Below, piece after piece: positions 36,899 to 45,895 of a DNA stretch of 64,000 nt; position 1 is the first letter of the stretch, and each line of letters opens with the position of its first letter. This DNA is from Natrarchaeobius chitinivorans (GTDB taxonomy: Archaea > Halobacteriota > Halobacteria > Halobacteriales > Natrialbaceae): assembly GCF_003841505.1 (NCBI RefSeq), contig NZ_REGA01000001.1:372001-436000 (forward strand), in the 5' to 3' direction. A program made the position numbers and the translations under genes. The notes under the pieces were generated by a model. The model did no database searches. It saw only the letters and a list, made by a program, of their open reading frames with translations, and was not told where the DNA came from.

Positions 36899-37615
36899 TT
36901 ACCGAAGGCGCGTGTTCCAGTACGACACCGACGCGAAGTGGTCGGTGATCGGACGACCACCGATTGCCGTATCGAGCGATCGGATCGGGGATGCAAGCGC
37001 GTTCGGGATCGAGCGATACGCACCGTAGGGGACGAGGAAGTCGTCCTCGACGTCGACCAGCGTCAGATCGGTCTTTGCGAGCAGCGTCGTGACCTCGCTT
37101 TTCGAGTACAGCCGCGATCCCATCGGCAGCGCCCAGTTGTAGACGCTCCGGGCGCTAAATCGGTTGAACGTGTCGAAGACGATCTGTTCGCGCGAGACGC
37201 GACGCATCTCTCGCAGGAACGCCTCCGGGTCGTCTGCGAGGTGGAAAAATCGCATCGCGATGACCGTATCGAAGTGATCGTCTGGAAACGGTAACCGTCC
37301 CGCATCGCCTCGCAGGAACTCGAGAGATTCCGCCTGTTCCGAACGCTTCGATTTCGATCGTCCCTGTTGCAACATCTGCGCCGAGATGTCCAGTCCGACG
37401 ACGTCCGCACCTTGCTCGGCGATCATCACCGTAAATCGCCCGGTACCACAGGCGATTTCGAGGATCTTCCGGTCCTCGACGGGGGTTATCGCCTCGAGAA
37501 CCGCCTCCTTCTCGCGACGGTCGATCAGCTGACCACCGCGCGAGAAACGCTTGTCGTCGTACTCCTCGGCGACGTCGTCGGCCTGGTACCACTCCTGTCC
37601 TTTCACACTGGCCAC
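36899..37615 (-). CDS. Class I SAM-dependent methyltransferase
   Basis: 238 residues. SAM-binding motif I is KILEIACGTGRFTVMIAEQG, with VVGLDISAQMLQQGR and LRGDAGRLPFPDDHFDTVIA following. The C-terminal half (SVYNWALPMGSRLYSKSEV) is not diagnostic. Such enzymes in haloarchaeal glycosylation clusters methylate sugar acids, and the neighbouring glycosyltransferase suggests this, but the substrate is unknown. Gene order MTase then GT2 on the same strand is consistent with an operon. Confidence 0.88.
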   Translation of the reverse strand: MASVKGQEWYQADDVAEEYDDKRFSRGGQLIDRREKEAVLEAITPVEDRKILEIACGTGRFTVMIAEQGADVVGLDISAQMLQQGRSKSKRSEQAESLEFLRGDAGRLPFPDDHFDTVIAMRFFHLADDPEAFLREMRRVSREQIVFDTFNRFSARSVYNWALPMGSRLYSKSEVTTLLAKTDLTLVDVEDDFLVPYGAYRSIPNALASPIRSLDTAIGGRPITDHFASVSYWNTRLR

Positions 37616-37804
37616 AACTACAGGAGTGCGAGGATAAAACGATACTGGAGTCGACTCGAGGCGATCCGGACTCGCTTCGGGCGAACGCCACGACCCTCAC
37701 ATGTCGAGTAGCCACCGACTCGGTCATCGATCGCCGTCTTCGCGGCCCAGATCGGTTCCTACGCGGCTTTCGCATTTGTGTTAATAGAACATATGTACCC
37801 CTTA

Positions 37805-37824
37805 TACAAACTGGATTGTTTGTA
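37805..37824. promoter_or_regulatory. Inverted repeat, candidate operator
   Basis: TACAAAC-TGGATT-GTTTGTA: perfect 7-bp arms with a 6-bp spacer, immediately upstream of a TATA-like catatag (37830-37836) in front of the small winged-helix gene. The position fits binding by a dimeric regulator, perhaps the gene's own product. Confidence 0.5.
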
Positions 37825-37872
37825 CCAACATATAGGGAAGCTTTACCATCGGTGGTTCCAGCCAGTACGAGT

Positions 37873-38151
37873 ATGAGCACGACACCCAAAGATCGCATCG
37901 GTGCCGCGGAAGAACCACTCCCGGAGGACGAATACCGGGAGCGTCTCCGCGAGTTGCCACCGAGTGCAAAACTCGTGGCCAAGGTCCTCGAATCCGATTC
38001 ACCGCTCTCGCAGGGACAACTCGTCGAAGAATCGCTGCTCCCGGATCGGACCGTTCGGTACGCACTCAACCGTCTCGAGGACGTCGACCTCGTCGGCTCG
38101 CGGTACAGCTTTCGCGACGCGCGCAAGCAGGTCTACTTCCTCAGGCAGTAG
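37873..38151 (+). CDS. MarR-like winged-helix regulator
   Basis: 92 residues from MSTTPKDRIG; the longer frame is promoter DNA. It has a compact winged helix: SAKLVAKVLESDSPLSQGQL, LPDRTVRYALNRLEDVDLVG (recognition helix), then a wing with SRYSFRDARKQVYFL. Haloarchaeal proteins of this size act as transcription factors. A perfect inverted repeat lies just upstream, suggesting autoregulation. Confidence 0.82.
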   Translation: MSTTPKDRIGAAEEPLPEDEYRERLRELPPSAKLVAKVLESDSPLSQGQLVEESLLPDRTVRYALNRLEDVDLVGSRYSFRDARKQVYFLRQ

Positions 38152-38290
38152 TCGGAGCCATCCGCTCTCCCGGTAATCGAGTCATACGGATCGTTCTAAC
38201 GTGTTACCGGTGGTCGTTGCCCCGTTCGCGGACGATCGAACCACACTCGAGCGGCGAACAGTTTTGTCCGGGCAGTATACATCCCAGCGT

Positions 38291-39091
38291 ATGGACGTCA
38301 CTCGCCATCCCGTTCGGGTTCCGACCCGCGCACCGGGTGGGACGACGAACGCGTACCTCCTCGGCGACGGTCCCGCGGCGCTCGTCGATCCCGGGGCACG
38401 AACGGACGAACTGGACGCGCTCGTCGCCGAACGCGGGGTCGAACACCTTCTCGTGAGCCACACTCATCCGGATCACGTCGGCGCTGTCGAAGCCTACGCC
38501 GCCGAGACGGGCGCGACCGTCTGGGCGAGAGCCGGGCGAACCGACCGGTTTCGCGAGGCGACGGGTCGATCGCCCGATCGAGTCCTCTCTCGGGGAACCA
38601 CGCTCGCACTCGGCGGCGGGCGCGTTCGCGTCCTCGAGACGCCCGGACACGCCCCCGATCACGTCTCGTTCGAGGCCGGACGGGAGGGACCGATCCTCTG
38701 TGGCGACTGTGCCGTCCGGGACGGCAGCGTCGTCGTGGGATCGCCCGAGGGTGATATGCGCGCGTACGTAACGTCAGTTAGACGACTGTGGGCGATAGAT
38801 CCCCCGACGCTGTATCCCGGTCACGGTCCTGCCATCGAAACGCCGCGAGCGACCCTCGAGCGACTGCTGTCTCACCGATACGAGCGCGAGCGCCGGATCC
38901 TCGAGGCCACGGAGGAGGGCGCGACGACGCTCGAGGAAATCCTCGAAGCGGCGTACGAGAAGGATCTGAGCGGCGTCCGCGACCTCGCGCGGGCGACGAC
39001 CGTCGCCCACCTCGAGAAACTCGACGTCGAAGGGCGTCTCGAGTGGGACGGTCGGCACGCGAGGACGTCGGCTGGAACCGGTTCAGGGTGA
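38291..39091 (+). CDS. MBL-fold metallo-hydrolase
   Basis: 266 residues from MDVTRHPVRVPTRAP. It has the metallo-beta-lactamase core: VSHTHPDHVGAVEAYA (HxHxDH), ETPGHAPDHVSFE, the CGDCAVRDGS strand, and LYPGHGPAIETP for the last His. A C-terminal helical region (SHRYERERRILEATEEGATTLEEI) resembles the LACTB2 winged-helix extension, which in relatives acts on RNA or thioesters. The substrate is uncertain. A short TCATACGG at 38182 upstream resembles an F1 end. Confidence 0.88.
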   Translation: MDVTRHPVRVPTRAPGGTTNAYLLGDGPAALVDPGARTDELDALVAERGVEHLLVSHTHPDHVGAVEAYAAETGATVWARAGRTDRFREATGRSPDRVLSRGTTLALGGGRVRVLETPGHAPDHVSFEAGREGPILCGDCAVRDGSVVVGSPEGDMRAYVTSVRRLWAIDPPTLYPGHGPAIETPRATLERLLSHRYERERRILEATEEGATTLEEILEAAYEKDLSGVRDLARATTVAHLEKLDVEGRLEWDGRHARTSAGTGSG

Positions 39092-39207
39092 CCCCCGCTC
39101 CCGAAGCGATCGATACAGCGTCCGGGTCGGTGACGTCCACACCATACCCGATCGGTCCGTCGAACGAACTGCAGCGGGCCGGTAGTGAGCGACCCAATCG
39201 TTGCCGG

Positions 39208-39324
39208 TTACGGTCCCCTCCGAACGCCGATTCGTAGCGATCGTACCGACCGAACCCGGTTTCGCTCGAGTTCGCTGACGAACACCGCGAGCACCGAACC
39301 GACCTCGAGTCGGCCTACCCACAT
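39208..39324 (-). pseudogene. C-terminal fragment of a TrkH-like K+ transporter
   Basis: The minus strand encodes MWVGRLEVGSVLAVFVSELE followed by a short Arg-rich tail and stop. MWVGRLE is the signature of the extreme C-terminus of Trk/Ktr membrane subunits. Nothing else of the ~500-residue protein is present; further upstream lies the trkA promoter. It lies beside trkA, so it probably marks a lost trkH. Confidence 0.5.
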
Positions 39325-39417
39325 CACCGACCGACGTCCGATCGGGTGCGGAGAAAGGTTGCTTCGTAACGCATTTCGTCGTTCGTACGTGATCGTAACG
39401 GGAATGAATCGTGAGGG

Positions 39418-40758
39418 ATGTCGATGCGCGTGATCATTATCGGGGCGGGCGAAGTCGGCCGCTCGATCGCCACCGATCTCGAGGCGACCCATGACGTGGT
39501 CGTCGTCGAACGCGACGGCGAAACGGTAGACGAGCTCACCTATTCGCTCGACGCGATGGTTATCCAGGGCGACGGGACGGATCTCGCGGTCCTCGAAGAG
39601 GCCGGAATCGAGCGGGCGGAGTTGCTGATCGCGTCGACCGACGGCGACGAGACGAACATCGTCGCCTGTGGAACCGCAAAGACGGTCGGAGACGTGTTTA
39701 CGATCGCCCGCGTCAAACACCACAGGTTCCTCACGACCTGGCAGGGGTCAGGCGAGGCCTACGGCGTCGACTTCATGGTGAGTTCGGATCTCCTGACGGC
39801 GGAGGCAATCTTCCGTATCTCCGGGTTCCCCGGCGCTCACGACGTGAACACGTTTATCGGCGGGCTCGTCCGGATGGCCGAGTTCGAGATCAGCCCGGAG
39901 AGTCCGATCGCGAACCAGACCGTCCAGGCCGCCGATCGGTACGATTCGCTCACCTTCGCCGCGGTCTTTCGGGACGACGAACTGATCATTCCGCGCGGGC
40001 ACACGGTGATGAAACCGACCGATCGCGTCGTGGTCATCGGCTCTACCAGTTCGGTCAAACAGTTCGCGACCGACATCGTCACGCCACAGCGCGAAGAGAT
40101 CGACGACGTCGTCATCATCGGCGGCAGCGAGATCGGCTTCCAGACCGCCCGGGTCTTCGAAGAACACGGCTATCACCCGGACCTGATCGAGAAAGATCAC
40201 GATCGGGCACGAGAGATCGCCGAAGCGCTTCCGAACACCTCCGTCTGGGAGAGCGACGCGACCGATATGGGCTTTCTCGAGCGCGAACACGTCGACGAAG
40301 CCGACATCGTGATCGCGGCGCTCGACAGCGACGAACGCAACCTGCTGGTCTCGCTGCTGGCGCGGAAAATCGGCGTCGATCGGACCGTTGCGGTGATCGA
40401 TACGGTCGAGTTTGCGGACCTGTTCGAAACCGTCGGCGTCGACGTCGCGATCAGTCCCCGCGAGGAAACCGCCGAGGAGATCATTCGGTTTACCCGCGCC
40501 GATCAGACCGAGAAGATCGCCATGCTCGAACACGACCTCGCGGAGGTGCTCGAGATCGAAATCGAAGCGGGAAGTGCACTCGTCGGCCGCACGATCGCCG
40601 AAGCGATGGCGGACTTTCCGGACGGCGTCGTTATCGGTGCGATTTCCCGGTCGGGGGAGTTCGTCATCCCGCGGGGGGAGACCGAAATCCAGCCGGGCGA
40701 TCACGTCGTACTGTTCACCGAGACGTGTCTTCTCGACGAGGTCACGGCAGCCATCTGA
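39418..40758 (+). CDS. trkA: Trk potassium uptake NAD-binding subunit TrkA
   Basis: 446 residues; MRVIIIGAG two codons later is an equally good start. It is a cytoplasmic gating subunit of Trk potassium transporters. Two RCK halves are visible: an N-terminal NAD site (VIIIGAGEVGRSIATDLE) with RCK_C around 140-220, and a second Rossmann site (VVIIGGSEIGFQTARVFEE) with its own RCK_C ending HVVLFTE. No intact TrkH partner lies in the window. A TrkH tail fragment is immediately upstream on the other strand. Confidence 0.95.
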   Translation: MSMRVIIIGAGEVGRSIATDLEATHDVVVVERDGETVDELTYSLDAMVIQGDGTDLAVLEEAGIERAELLIASTDGDETNIVACGTAKTVGDVFTIARVKHHRFLTTWQGSGEAYGVDFMVSSDLLTAEAIFRISGFPGAHDVNTFIGGLVRMAEFEISPESPIANQTVQAADRYDSLTFAAVFRDDELIIPRGHTVMKPTDRVVVIGSTSSVKQFATDIVTPQREEIDDVVIIGGSEIGFQTARVFEEHGYHPDLIEKDHDRAREIAEALPNTSVWESDATDMGFLEREHVDEADIVIAALDSDERNLLVSLLARKIGVDRTVAVIDTVEFADLFETVGVDVAISPREETAEEIIRFTRADQTEKIAMLEHDLAEVLEIEIEAGSALVGRTIAEAMADFPDGVVIGAISRSGEFVIPRGETEIQPGDHVVLFTETCLLDEVTAAI

Positions 40759-40818
40759 CGTCGCTGGTTCCTGTGTCACGTTATTTCTATCCCCGATGCT
40801 GTCGGGTCGCCGAATCCG

Positions 40819-43200
40819 TCATCTCTCGAGGCGCTGGATGAGAGCCTGTCTGAACGTCCGTGGCGTGCGCTGTTCGCCGCGGGCCATCAGTACCGTTCCG
40901 TCGCTCTCGGTGACGATTCGTTGCGGGATCGATCCGTACAGCGCCTGCGCGACCGTGCTCGTTCCCGTCGCGCCGACACAAACCGTCTCGTACGCCGTGA
41001 TCTCTTCGAGAAGGGCTTCCCGAACGTCCCCCTCGGTGACGACCACCTGCGATTCGTAGTCGTCTCGCGCGAGTCCGGCGTCCGTCGCTACGGCGTCGAT
41101 CGTGTCCCGGCCGATGCTCTCTACGTCGACCCCGTCGCCGTCTTCCGGCTTCGACTGAACGTTCAGCAGCGTCACCGAACTCTCCGGGAACGTACGACCG
41201 AGTTCGCCGGCGCGGCGCGCCGAGACGGGTGCGTGCGGTCCGCTCCCAGCGAGGGTGACGATATCCCCGGGCGACTCGGTCGGGTCCTTGACCAGCGTCA
41301 CTTCACAGGGAGCCCGCTCGAGGAGCGGATCGATCGTCGAGCCGAACAGGACGTCCCGTCGGCGACGTTCGCCCTGCCAGCCGAGCAACACGTGGTCGGC
41401 GTACTCTTCCTCGAGTACCGACAGCAACGTCACGCCCGCGTTTCGACCCACGATCGCCCGCGTTCGGAGCGGAACGTCGAGCTCGTCGGCGACGCCGCGA
41501 GCGCTCTCGAGGAGGTCACGCTGTCGTTCGACTCGCTCCTCCTCGAGTTCGATCTGTGCCGGCGACGTCTGGGGCGGAACCTCGATCACGTTGACTGCGA
41601 CGAGTTCGACGTCGTCGTCACCGCTTGCAACGCTTGCCGCGCTCGCGGCCGCGTACCTGATGAGGGGGCGCTGGGTCTCGGGGTTCGAGACCGGAACGAC
41701 GACGCGGTAGACGTCCTCGTCGATCGACGCGGGTTCGGACGGTGCGACGGCCTCGCCGATCAAGGTCGTCGAAATCGCTCGCTCCTTCGCGTAGAAGACG
41801 TACCAGCCGATGCTGAGGGCGATGATGACGAGTCCGATCAGCTGCACCCACGAAAGCGGAGCGAGCGAAACCGTCGACTCGCCGATCGAGAAGACGACAT
41901 CGGCCTCCCCCATCTGGACCATGACGGCGAGACAGGCGAGAAAACCGAGCACTGGAACGACCGGGTACAGGCCGGATGGGATTCGAAAGTCCGGTTCGTA
42001 GCCGTCGGGTTCCGCCCGCCGGAGCACGATCACGGCGACGTGGACGAGCGCGTAGGTGATGAGGAACATGAAACTCGCGACGTCCGCGAGCGTGTCGATC
42101 GGGAGCGGACTCGCGACGAGCGCCAGGATGACGAGCCCGGTCGCGAGAATCGCGCGGTACGGCGTCCGGTACCGCTCGTGAATTTCGTTGAGCCAGTTCG
42201 TGAGGATCTTATCGCGTCCCATCGCGAAGTTGACCCGGGCGGCCGAGAGGATCGACGCGTTCGCCGAGGAGATCGTCGCCAGGACCGCGCCGACGATCAT
42301 GATCGTCGAACCGATCGCCGCGAACTCGAGTGCGTACGGTCCGACCGACAGCGAGCCGAACATTCCCGCGGTCGCCTCCGCGACGTCCGCGACCGGTACG
42401 TCGGAGTCCGCGAGCGTGGGTATCTCGAGGGTTCCTGTGCTTACGAGCATGACGAAGACGTAGAGAATCGTCGGCGTGACGACCGCCGCGATCATCGACA
42501 GCGGGAGGTTGCGTCCGGGATCCTCGATTTCCTCCGCGCTCGTCGCGATTACCTCGAAGCCGATGAACGTGACGAAGACGGTTCCGGCGGTCGCGCCGAC
42601 GGCCGGCCAGCCGCCGTCGGCCGTAAACGGCCGCAAGAGATCGGGATCGATGGCGAACAACCCGACGGCAATGAAGACGAGAATCAACGCGACGAGAAAG
42701 ATGACGATGACGTTTTGCAGCGATCCGGTCTCCTTGACGCCGCGGTAGTTGATAGCCACGAGGATGGCCGACATGACGAGACCCGCGAGGATCACGGCGG
42801 CCGCGTCGGAGGGGAGATTCAGCAGGTACTGGCCGAAACCGAGCATGTAAAACGCCGTCGCGAACATCAGCCCGGCCCACATACCGAAGCCGATGATCGT
42901 CCCGAAGAAGCTGCCGAGCGCGTGATTGACGTAGTAGTAGCTCCCGCCTGCTTTCGGCATGCCGGTCGCGAGTTCCGACAGCGAAAGCGCCGCTAACAGC
43001 GCGACGATGCCGCCGATGGAAAACGAGATCATGCTCGCTGGCCCCGCACTCTCGGCGACGATGCCGGGAAGGACGAAGATTCCCGCGCCGATCATCGTCC
43101 CCAGGCCGAGCGTGTACGCCTCGAGGAATCCGAGATCGCGGGCGAGTTCGGCGTCTCGTCCGGTCACGGTGAATCGACCCCGATGACGGAGCGGTCGCAC
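40819..43200 (-). CDS. APC-family amino-acid permease fused to two UspA domains
   Basis: 793 residues from a GTG; an internal GTG (VTGRDAELA) is possible. Residues ~15-470 are an APC superfamily transporter with about twelve helices (GLGTMIGAGIFVLPG, SYYYVNHALGSFFG, FVTFIGFEVIATSAEEI). Two universal-stress domains follow (~500-640 and ~650-780), with VVVPVSNPETQRPLIRYA starting the first and VCVGATGTSTVAQALYGSI in the second. Such fusions are annotated as cationic amino-acid transporters in haloarchaea. The Usp tail may sense nucleotides or stress; that is inference. It is convergent with trkA and divergent from a separate UspA gene. Confidence 0.92.
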   Translation of the reverse strand: MRPLRHRGRFTVTGRDAELARDLGFLEAYTLGLGTMIGAGIFVLPGIVAESAGPASMISFSIGGIVALLAALSLSELATGMPKAGGSYYYVNHALGSFFGTIIGFGMWAGLMFATAFYMLGFGQYLLNLPSDAAAVILAGLVMSAILVAINYRGVKETGSLQNVIVIFLVALILVFIAVGLFAIDPDLLRPFTADGGWPAVGATAGTVFVTFIGFEVIATSAEEIEDPGRNLPLSMIAAVVTPTILYVFVMLVSTGTLEIPTLADSDVPVADVAEATAGMFGSLSVGPYALEFAAIGSTIMIVGAVLATISSANASILSAARVNFAMGRDKILTNWLNEIHERYRTPYRAILATGLVILALVASPLPIDTLADVASFMFLITYALVHVAVIVLRRAEPDGYEPDFRIPSGLYPVVPVLGFLACLAVMVQMGEADVVFSIGESTVSLAPLSWVQLIGLVIIALSIGWYVFYAKERAISTTLIGEAVAPSEPASIDEDVYRVVVPVSNPETQRPLIRYAAASAASVASGDDDVELVAVNVIEVPPQTSPAQIELEEERVERQRDLLESARGVADELDVPLRTRAIVGRNAGVTLLSVLEEEYADHVLLGWQGERRRRDVLFGSTIDPLLERAPCEVTLVKDPTESPGDIVTLAGSGPHAPVSARRAGELGRTFPESSVTLLNVQSKPEDGDGVDVESIGRDTIDAVATDAGLARDDYESQVVVTEGDVREALLEEITAYETVCVGATGTSTVAQALYGSIPQRIVTESDGTVLMARGEQRTPRTFRQALIQRLER

Positions 43201-43342
43201 GTGAGGACACGACGAAGGACGATCCGGTGACTTCGACGGTTCATACCGACCGGATATTGCAGTCCTATATATAATACCTCCGACTGTATTACGACATCCG
43301 AAATTAAATGGGGTGTAGTTTTTGATTAGAAACTCCAGTTAA

Positions 43343-43351
43343 GACTATATG
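43343..43351 (+). promoter_or_regulatory. TATA-like promoter of uspA
   Basis: gactatatga lies about 27 nt before the ATG at 43374, consistent with a leaderless transcript. A second TATA (tatatataa, 43266-43274) faces the permease gene. Confidence 0.6.
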
Positions 43352-43373
43352 ACTGAACCGAATACAAACGAGT

Positions 43374-43829
43374 ATGGACAAGCAAAACGACACCGGTGGA
43401 GGACGCGACGGGATTCTCGACCGAGTAATCGTCCCCGTTGCAAACGAAGACGACGCAGAGTCCACCTGTCGCGGATTCGCGGAGTACGTAGACGAGGAGG
43501 CGCGCATCAAACTCGTCCACGTCATCGAGAAAGGAGGTGGTGCACCCGATAAGGCACCGCTCGAGGCGCGACAAAATCAGGCCGACGAAACGTTCGCTGT
43601 CGCCGAGGACGTTCTCGACGAGTTCGAGATCGAAACCGAACTGCGATACGGAACGGACGTCATCGAGGAAATCCTCGAGGCTGCGGCGGAGTTCGATGCG
43701 ACAGCAATCGCGTTTACACCCCGTCCGAGTGGCAGAGTCGCCCAACTTCTCACCGGAAACAAAACCAGACGCCTCGTCAGAGCGGATCGAGTTCCAGTGA
43801 TCGTTCTTCCGGACGTCAGTAACCCGTGA
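43374..43829 (+). CDS. Universal stress protein UspA family
   Basis: 151 residues. A single Usp domain opens with ILDRVIVPVANEDDAESTC, contains the helix/strand pair RIKLVHVIEKGGG, and has a C-terminal segment SGRVAQLLTGNKTRRLVRADRVPVIV as a variant of the ATP-binding loop. It is divergently transcribed from the permease-Usp gene, suggesting shared control. Confidence 0.9.
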   Translation: MDKQNDTGGGRDGILDRVIVPVANEDDAESTCRGFAEYVDEEARIKLVHVIEKGGGAPDKAPLEARQNQADETFAVAEDVLDEFEIETELRYGTDVIEEILEAAAEFDATAIAFTPRPSGRVAQLLTGNKTRRLVRADRVPVIVLPDVSNP

Positions 43830-43977
43830 CTGAAGTCGTAGGCTTTCTCTTCGCATTTCTGTGAGCGGCCCGAAGTTCGACCCGCCTCGAGCACTGTGTC
43901 TCGCGAGCCGCTGTTCGCCGGCGCTTTCGATCCGGAAAAATCCTGGCCGACAGTTGCGAAAGTAGAAGCACCACAAC

Positions 43978-43985
43978 TATATATT
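43978..43985 (+). promoter_or_regulatory. TATA-like promoter of the Lrp-RCK operon
   Basis: ctatatatt lies about 25 nt before the ATG at 44006, the right place for a leaderless transcript. Confidence 0.6.
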
Positions 43986-44005
43986 CCGGGATCGGCAGTC
44001 ACGAT

Positions 44006-44797
44006 ATGGGCGATGGGACCGGTGGAAGCTATCGGCTCGACGAGATCGATCGGCGGATCGTCTACGCGCTGATGGCCGACGCCCGGAACACGTCGGCTCC
44101 GGCGATCGCCGAGGAGGTGAGCGTCTCCGGGGCGACGATCCGAAATCGGATCGCACAACTCGAGGAACACGGCATCATCGAAGGCTACCACGCGACCGTC
44201 GACTTCGAGCACGCCGACGGCTCGCTGATGAACCTATTCTTGTGTCACGCGCCGTTCGGCGACGTCGAGGGCGTCGCCCGCCGGATCGGGACGATTCCGG
44301 GCGTCATCAACGTCCGCGAACTGATGGGCGGCCGGATGAACCTCCACGTGCTCGCCGTCGGCACCGACACGTCCGACCTGCGGCGCATCGGGCGCGAACT
44401 CGAGAACTTAGACGTCGAGATCGAAGACGAGTTTCTCCTCCAGAACGAACACCACTTTCCGTACACCCCGTACGGACCGGCCGACGGCCGTCGACTCGAG
44501 CCGCTCGCCGACTACATCAGCCTCACCGGCGGCGCGGACATCGTCGAGGTAACGGTCTACGACGAGGCACCGATCGCCGGGCGCACGCTCGAGGAGGCCG
44601 CGGCGGACGGAACGCTGGAGGGGGAAGCGCTGGTCGTCGCGATCGAACGCGACGATGCCGTGATCACGCCACACGGCGACACCGAGATCCGGCCACACGA
44701 CGTCGTGACGGTGTTCTCGCCCGACGGAACCGACGAGCCCGCACTCGAAGGCTTTCAGATTCCGGACGGCGAGGCCACGTCCCGACACACGGAGTAA
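44006..44797 (+). CDS. Lrp/AsnC regulator fused to an RCK_C domain
   Basis: 263 residues. The N-terminal AsnC HTH (YRLDEIDRRIVYALMADARN, then EEVSVSGATIRNRIAQLEEHGIIEGY) leads to an Lrp-like ligand module (about 65-150). A C-terminal RCK_C/TrkA-C domain (about 175-250) has VEVTVYDEAPIAGRTLEEAA and DTEIRPHDVVTVFSP. RCK_C domains bind small ligands, including c-di-AMP in some bacteria. The fusion therefore suggests transcription control responsive to ion or nucleotide state; this is inference. It lies in a cluster of K+ and amino-acid transport genes. The downstream zinc-ribbon gene starts 3 nt after its stop. Confidence 0.9.
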   Translation: MGDGTGGSYRLDEIDRRIVYALMADARNTSAPAIAEEVSVSGATIRNRIAQLEEHGIIEGYHATVDFEHADGSLMNLFLCHAPFGDVEGVARRIGTIPGVINVRELMGGRMNLHVLAVGTDTSDLRRIGRELENLDVEIEDEFLLQNEHHFPYTPYGPADGRRLEPLADYISLTGGADIVEVTVYDEAPIAGRTLEEAAADGTLEGEALVVAIERDDAVITPHGDTEIRPHDVVTVFSPDGTDEPALEGFQIPDGEATSRHTE

Positions 44798-44799
44798 CG

Positions 44800-45006
44800 A
44801 TGCCAGTCGATAGACTCTTTCCAGAATTTCTCCAGCGAGAAGACGGGGCACCGACCGACGACGCGGTGCTTCACGAGTGTCGACACTGCGGATCGAAGTT
44901 CGAAGAGAGCGTCGAGCAGTGTCCGGTCTGTGACTCGACGGAAATCGCGACCTACGAGTTCCCCACCGGGACCGGCGAAACCGAAGACGAAAGCGACGAT
45001 AGCTAA
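44800..45006 (+). CDS. Small zinc-ribbon protein
   Basis: 68 residues from MPVDRLFPEFLQREDG. Two Cys pairs (CRHCGSKFEE and CPVCDSTEI) make a classic zinc ribbon; the rest is an acidic tail. It begins 2 nt after the Lrp-RCK stop, so it is almost certainly cotranscribed. Its function is unknown; small zinc-ribbon proteins often mediate protein contacts. Confidence 0.82.
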   Translation: MPVDRLFPEFLQREDGAPTDDAVLHECRHCGSKFEESVEQCPVCDSTEIATYEFPTGTGETEDESDDS

Positions 45007-45107
45007 CCGAAGGCGAAGACGATGGGACCGTAGGCGAAGGCTGCGACTACCCGTCGTACCCGCGAACGGACCGACCCCCTTTTGCCCTCGGGGACGGTAC
45101 TCCGCCT

Positions 45108-45830
45108 GTGAAATCGCTCGAGGCCGAACTCGAGACGGCGCGTTCGCTTTCGGTCGCCACCCTCGCCGATTCGATCGAATCGATCGGGTTCGATTGTACC
45201 CGCTGTGGGGCCTGCTGTACCGGCGAAGACGACGGCGAACACACCGCGACCGTCTTCCCGGACGAAGTTCGTGAACTCACCGGCGAGGGCGGCGAATCCC
45301 CGGAAAGTGAGGCGCAATCGGCGTCCGAGTCGTCGACCGACCGCGACTGGCGGGACGTCGCACGGCCGATGCCGTACGGACTCTCCGAGGGCGCTGGCGG
45401 TCTCGAGGGCGAGACCTTCGAGTGGGCGCTTCAGACCGACGGCTGCGGGGATTGCAGCTTTTACGAGGAAGACGACGCGGGCGTCGGGGCCTGTACCGTC
45501 CACGCGGATCGACCGCTGATCTGTCGTACCTACCCGTTCAGCGTGGCGCTCGCGGGAACCAGCCAGCCGATGGGTGAGGCCGTCGACGAAGCGGGTGTCG
45601 TCCGCGCCCACGAGTGCGAAGGACTGGGGCGGGAAATCGAGCGCGACGAGGCGGAGGAACTCGCGACCGCATTAAAAGAGCGAGCGATCCGCGAACTCGA
45701 GGAAGCGATCGCCGTCCGCGATGCGTACGAACCCGCCGACCCCGATCCGGGCGAGGTCGTCGTCCACGACTCCGAAGGGGCGAAACGGGTCGACGGGACG
45801 CCACTCGAGACGGGCGTCGACCGAACGTGA
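45108..45830 (+). CDS. YkgJ-family cysteine-cluster protein
   Basis: 240 residues from a GTG. The N-terminal cluster CTRCGACCTGEDDG is the CxxCxxCC motif of the family. More Cys follow (GCGDCSFYEED, ACTVHADRPLICRTYPFS), as in other members thought to bind zinc or an Fe-S cluster. The precise role is unknown. Confidence 0.88.
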   Translation: MKSLEAELETARSLSVATLADSIESIGFDCTRCGACCTGEDDGEHTATVFPDEVRELTGEGGESPESEAQSASESSTDRDWRDVARPMPYGLSEGAGGLEGETFEWALQTDGCGDCSFYEEDDAGVGACTVHADRPLICRTYPFSVALAGTSQPMGEAVDEAGVVRAHECEGLGREIERDEAEELATALKERAIRELEEAIAVRDAYEPADPDPGEVVVHDSEGAKRVDGTPLETGVDRT

Positions 45831-45895
45831 GTCGAGATGCGGCGCTTGCCGACACGGATCGATAGGAAGTTGAGCCCCGTCGTCGAACACCGACC

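Noticed and set aside
38182-38189. TCATACGG word resembling an F1 end upstream of the MBL-fold gene
   Set aside because: No second terminus or stem is visible; treated as chance or an unrecognisable relic.
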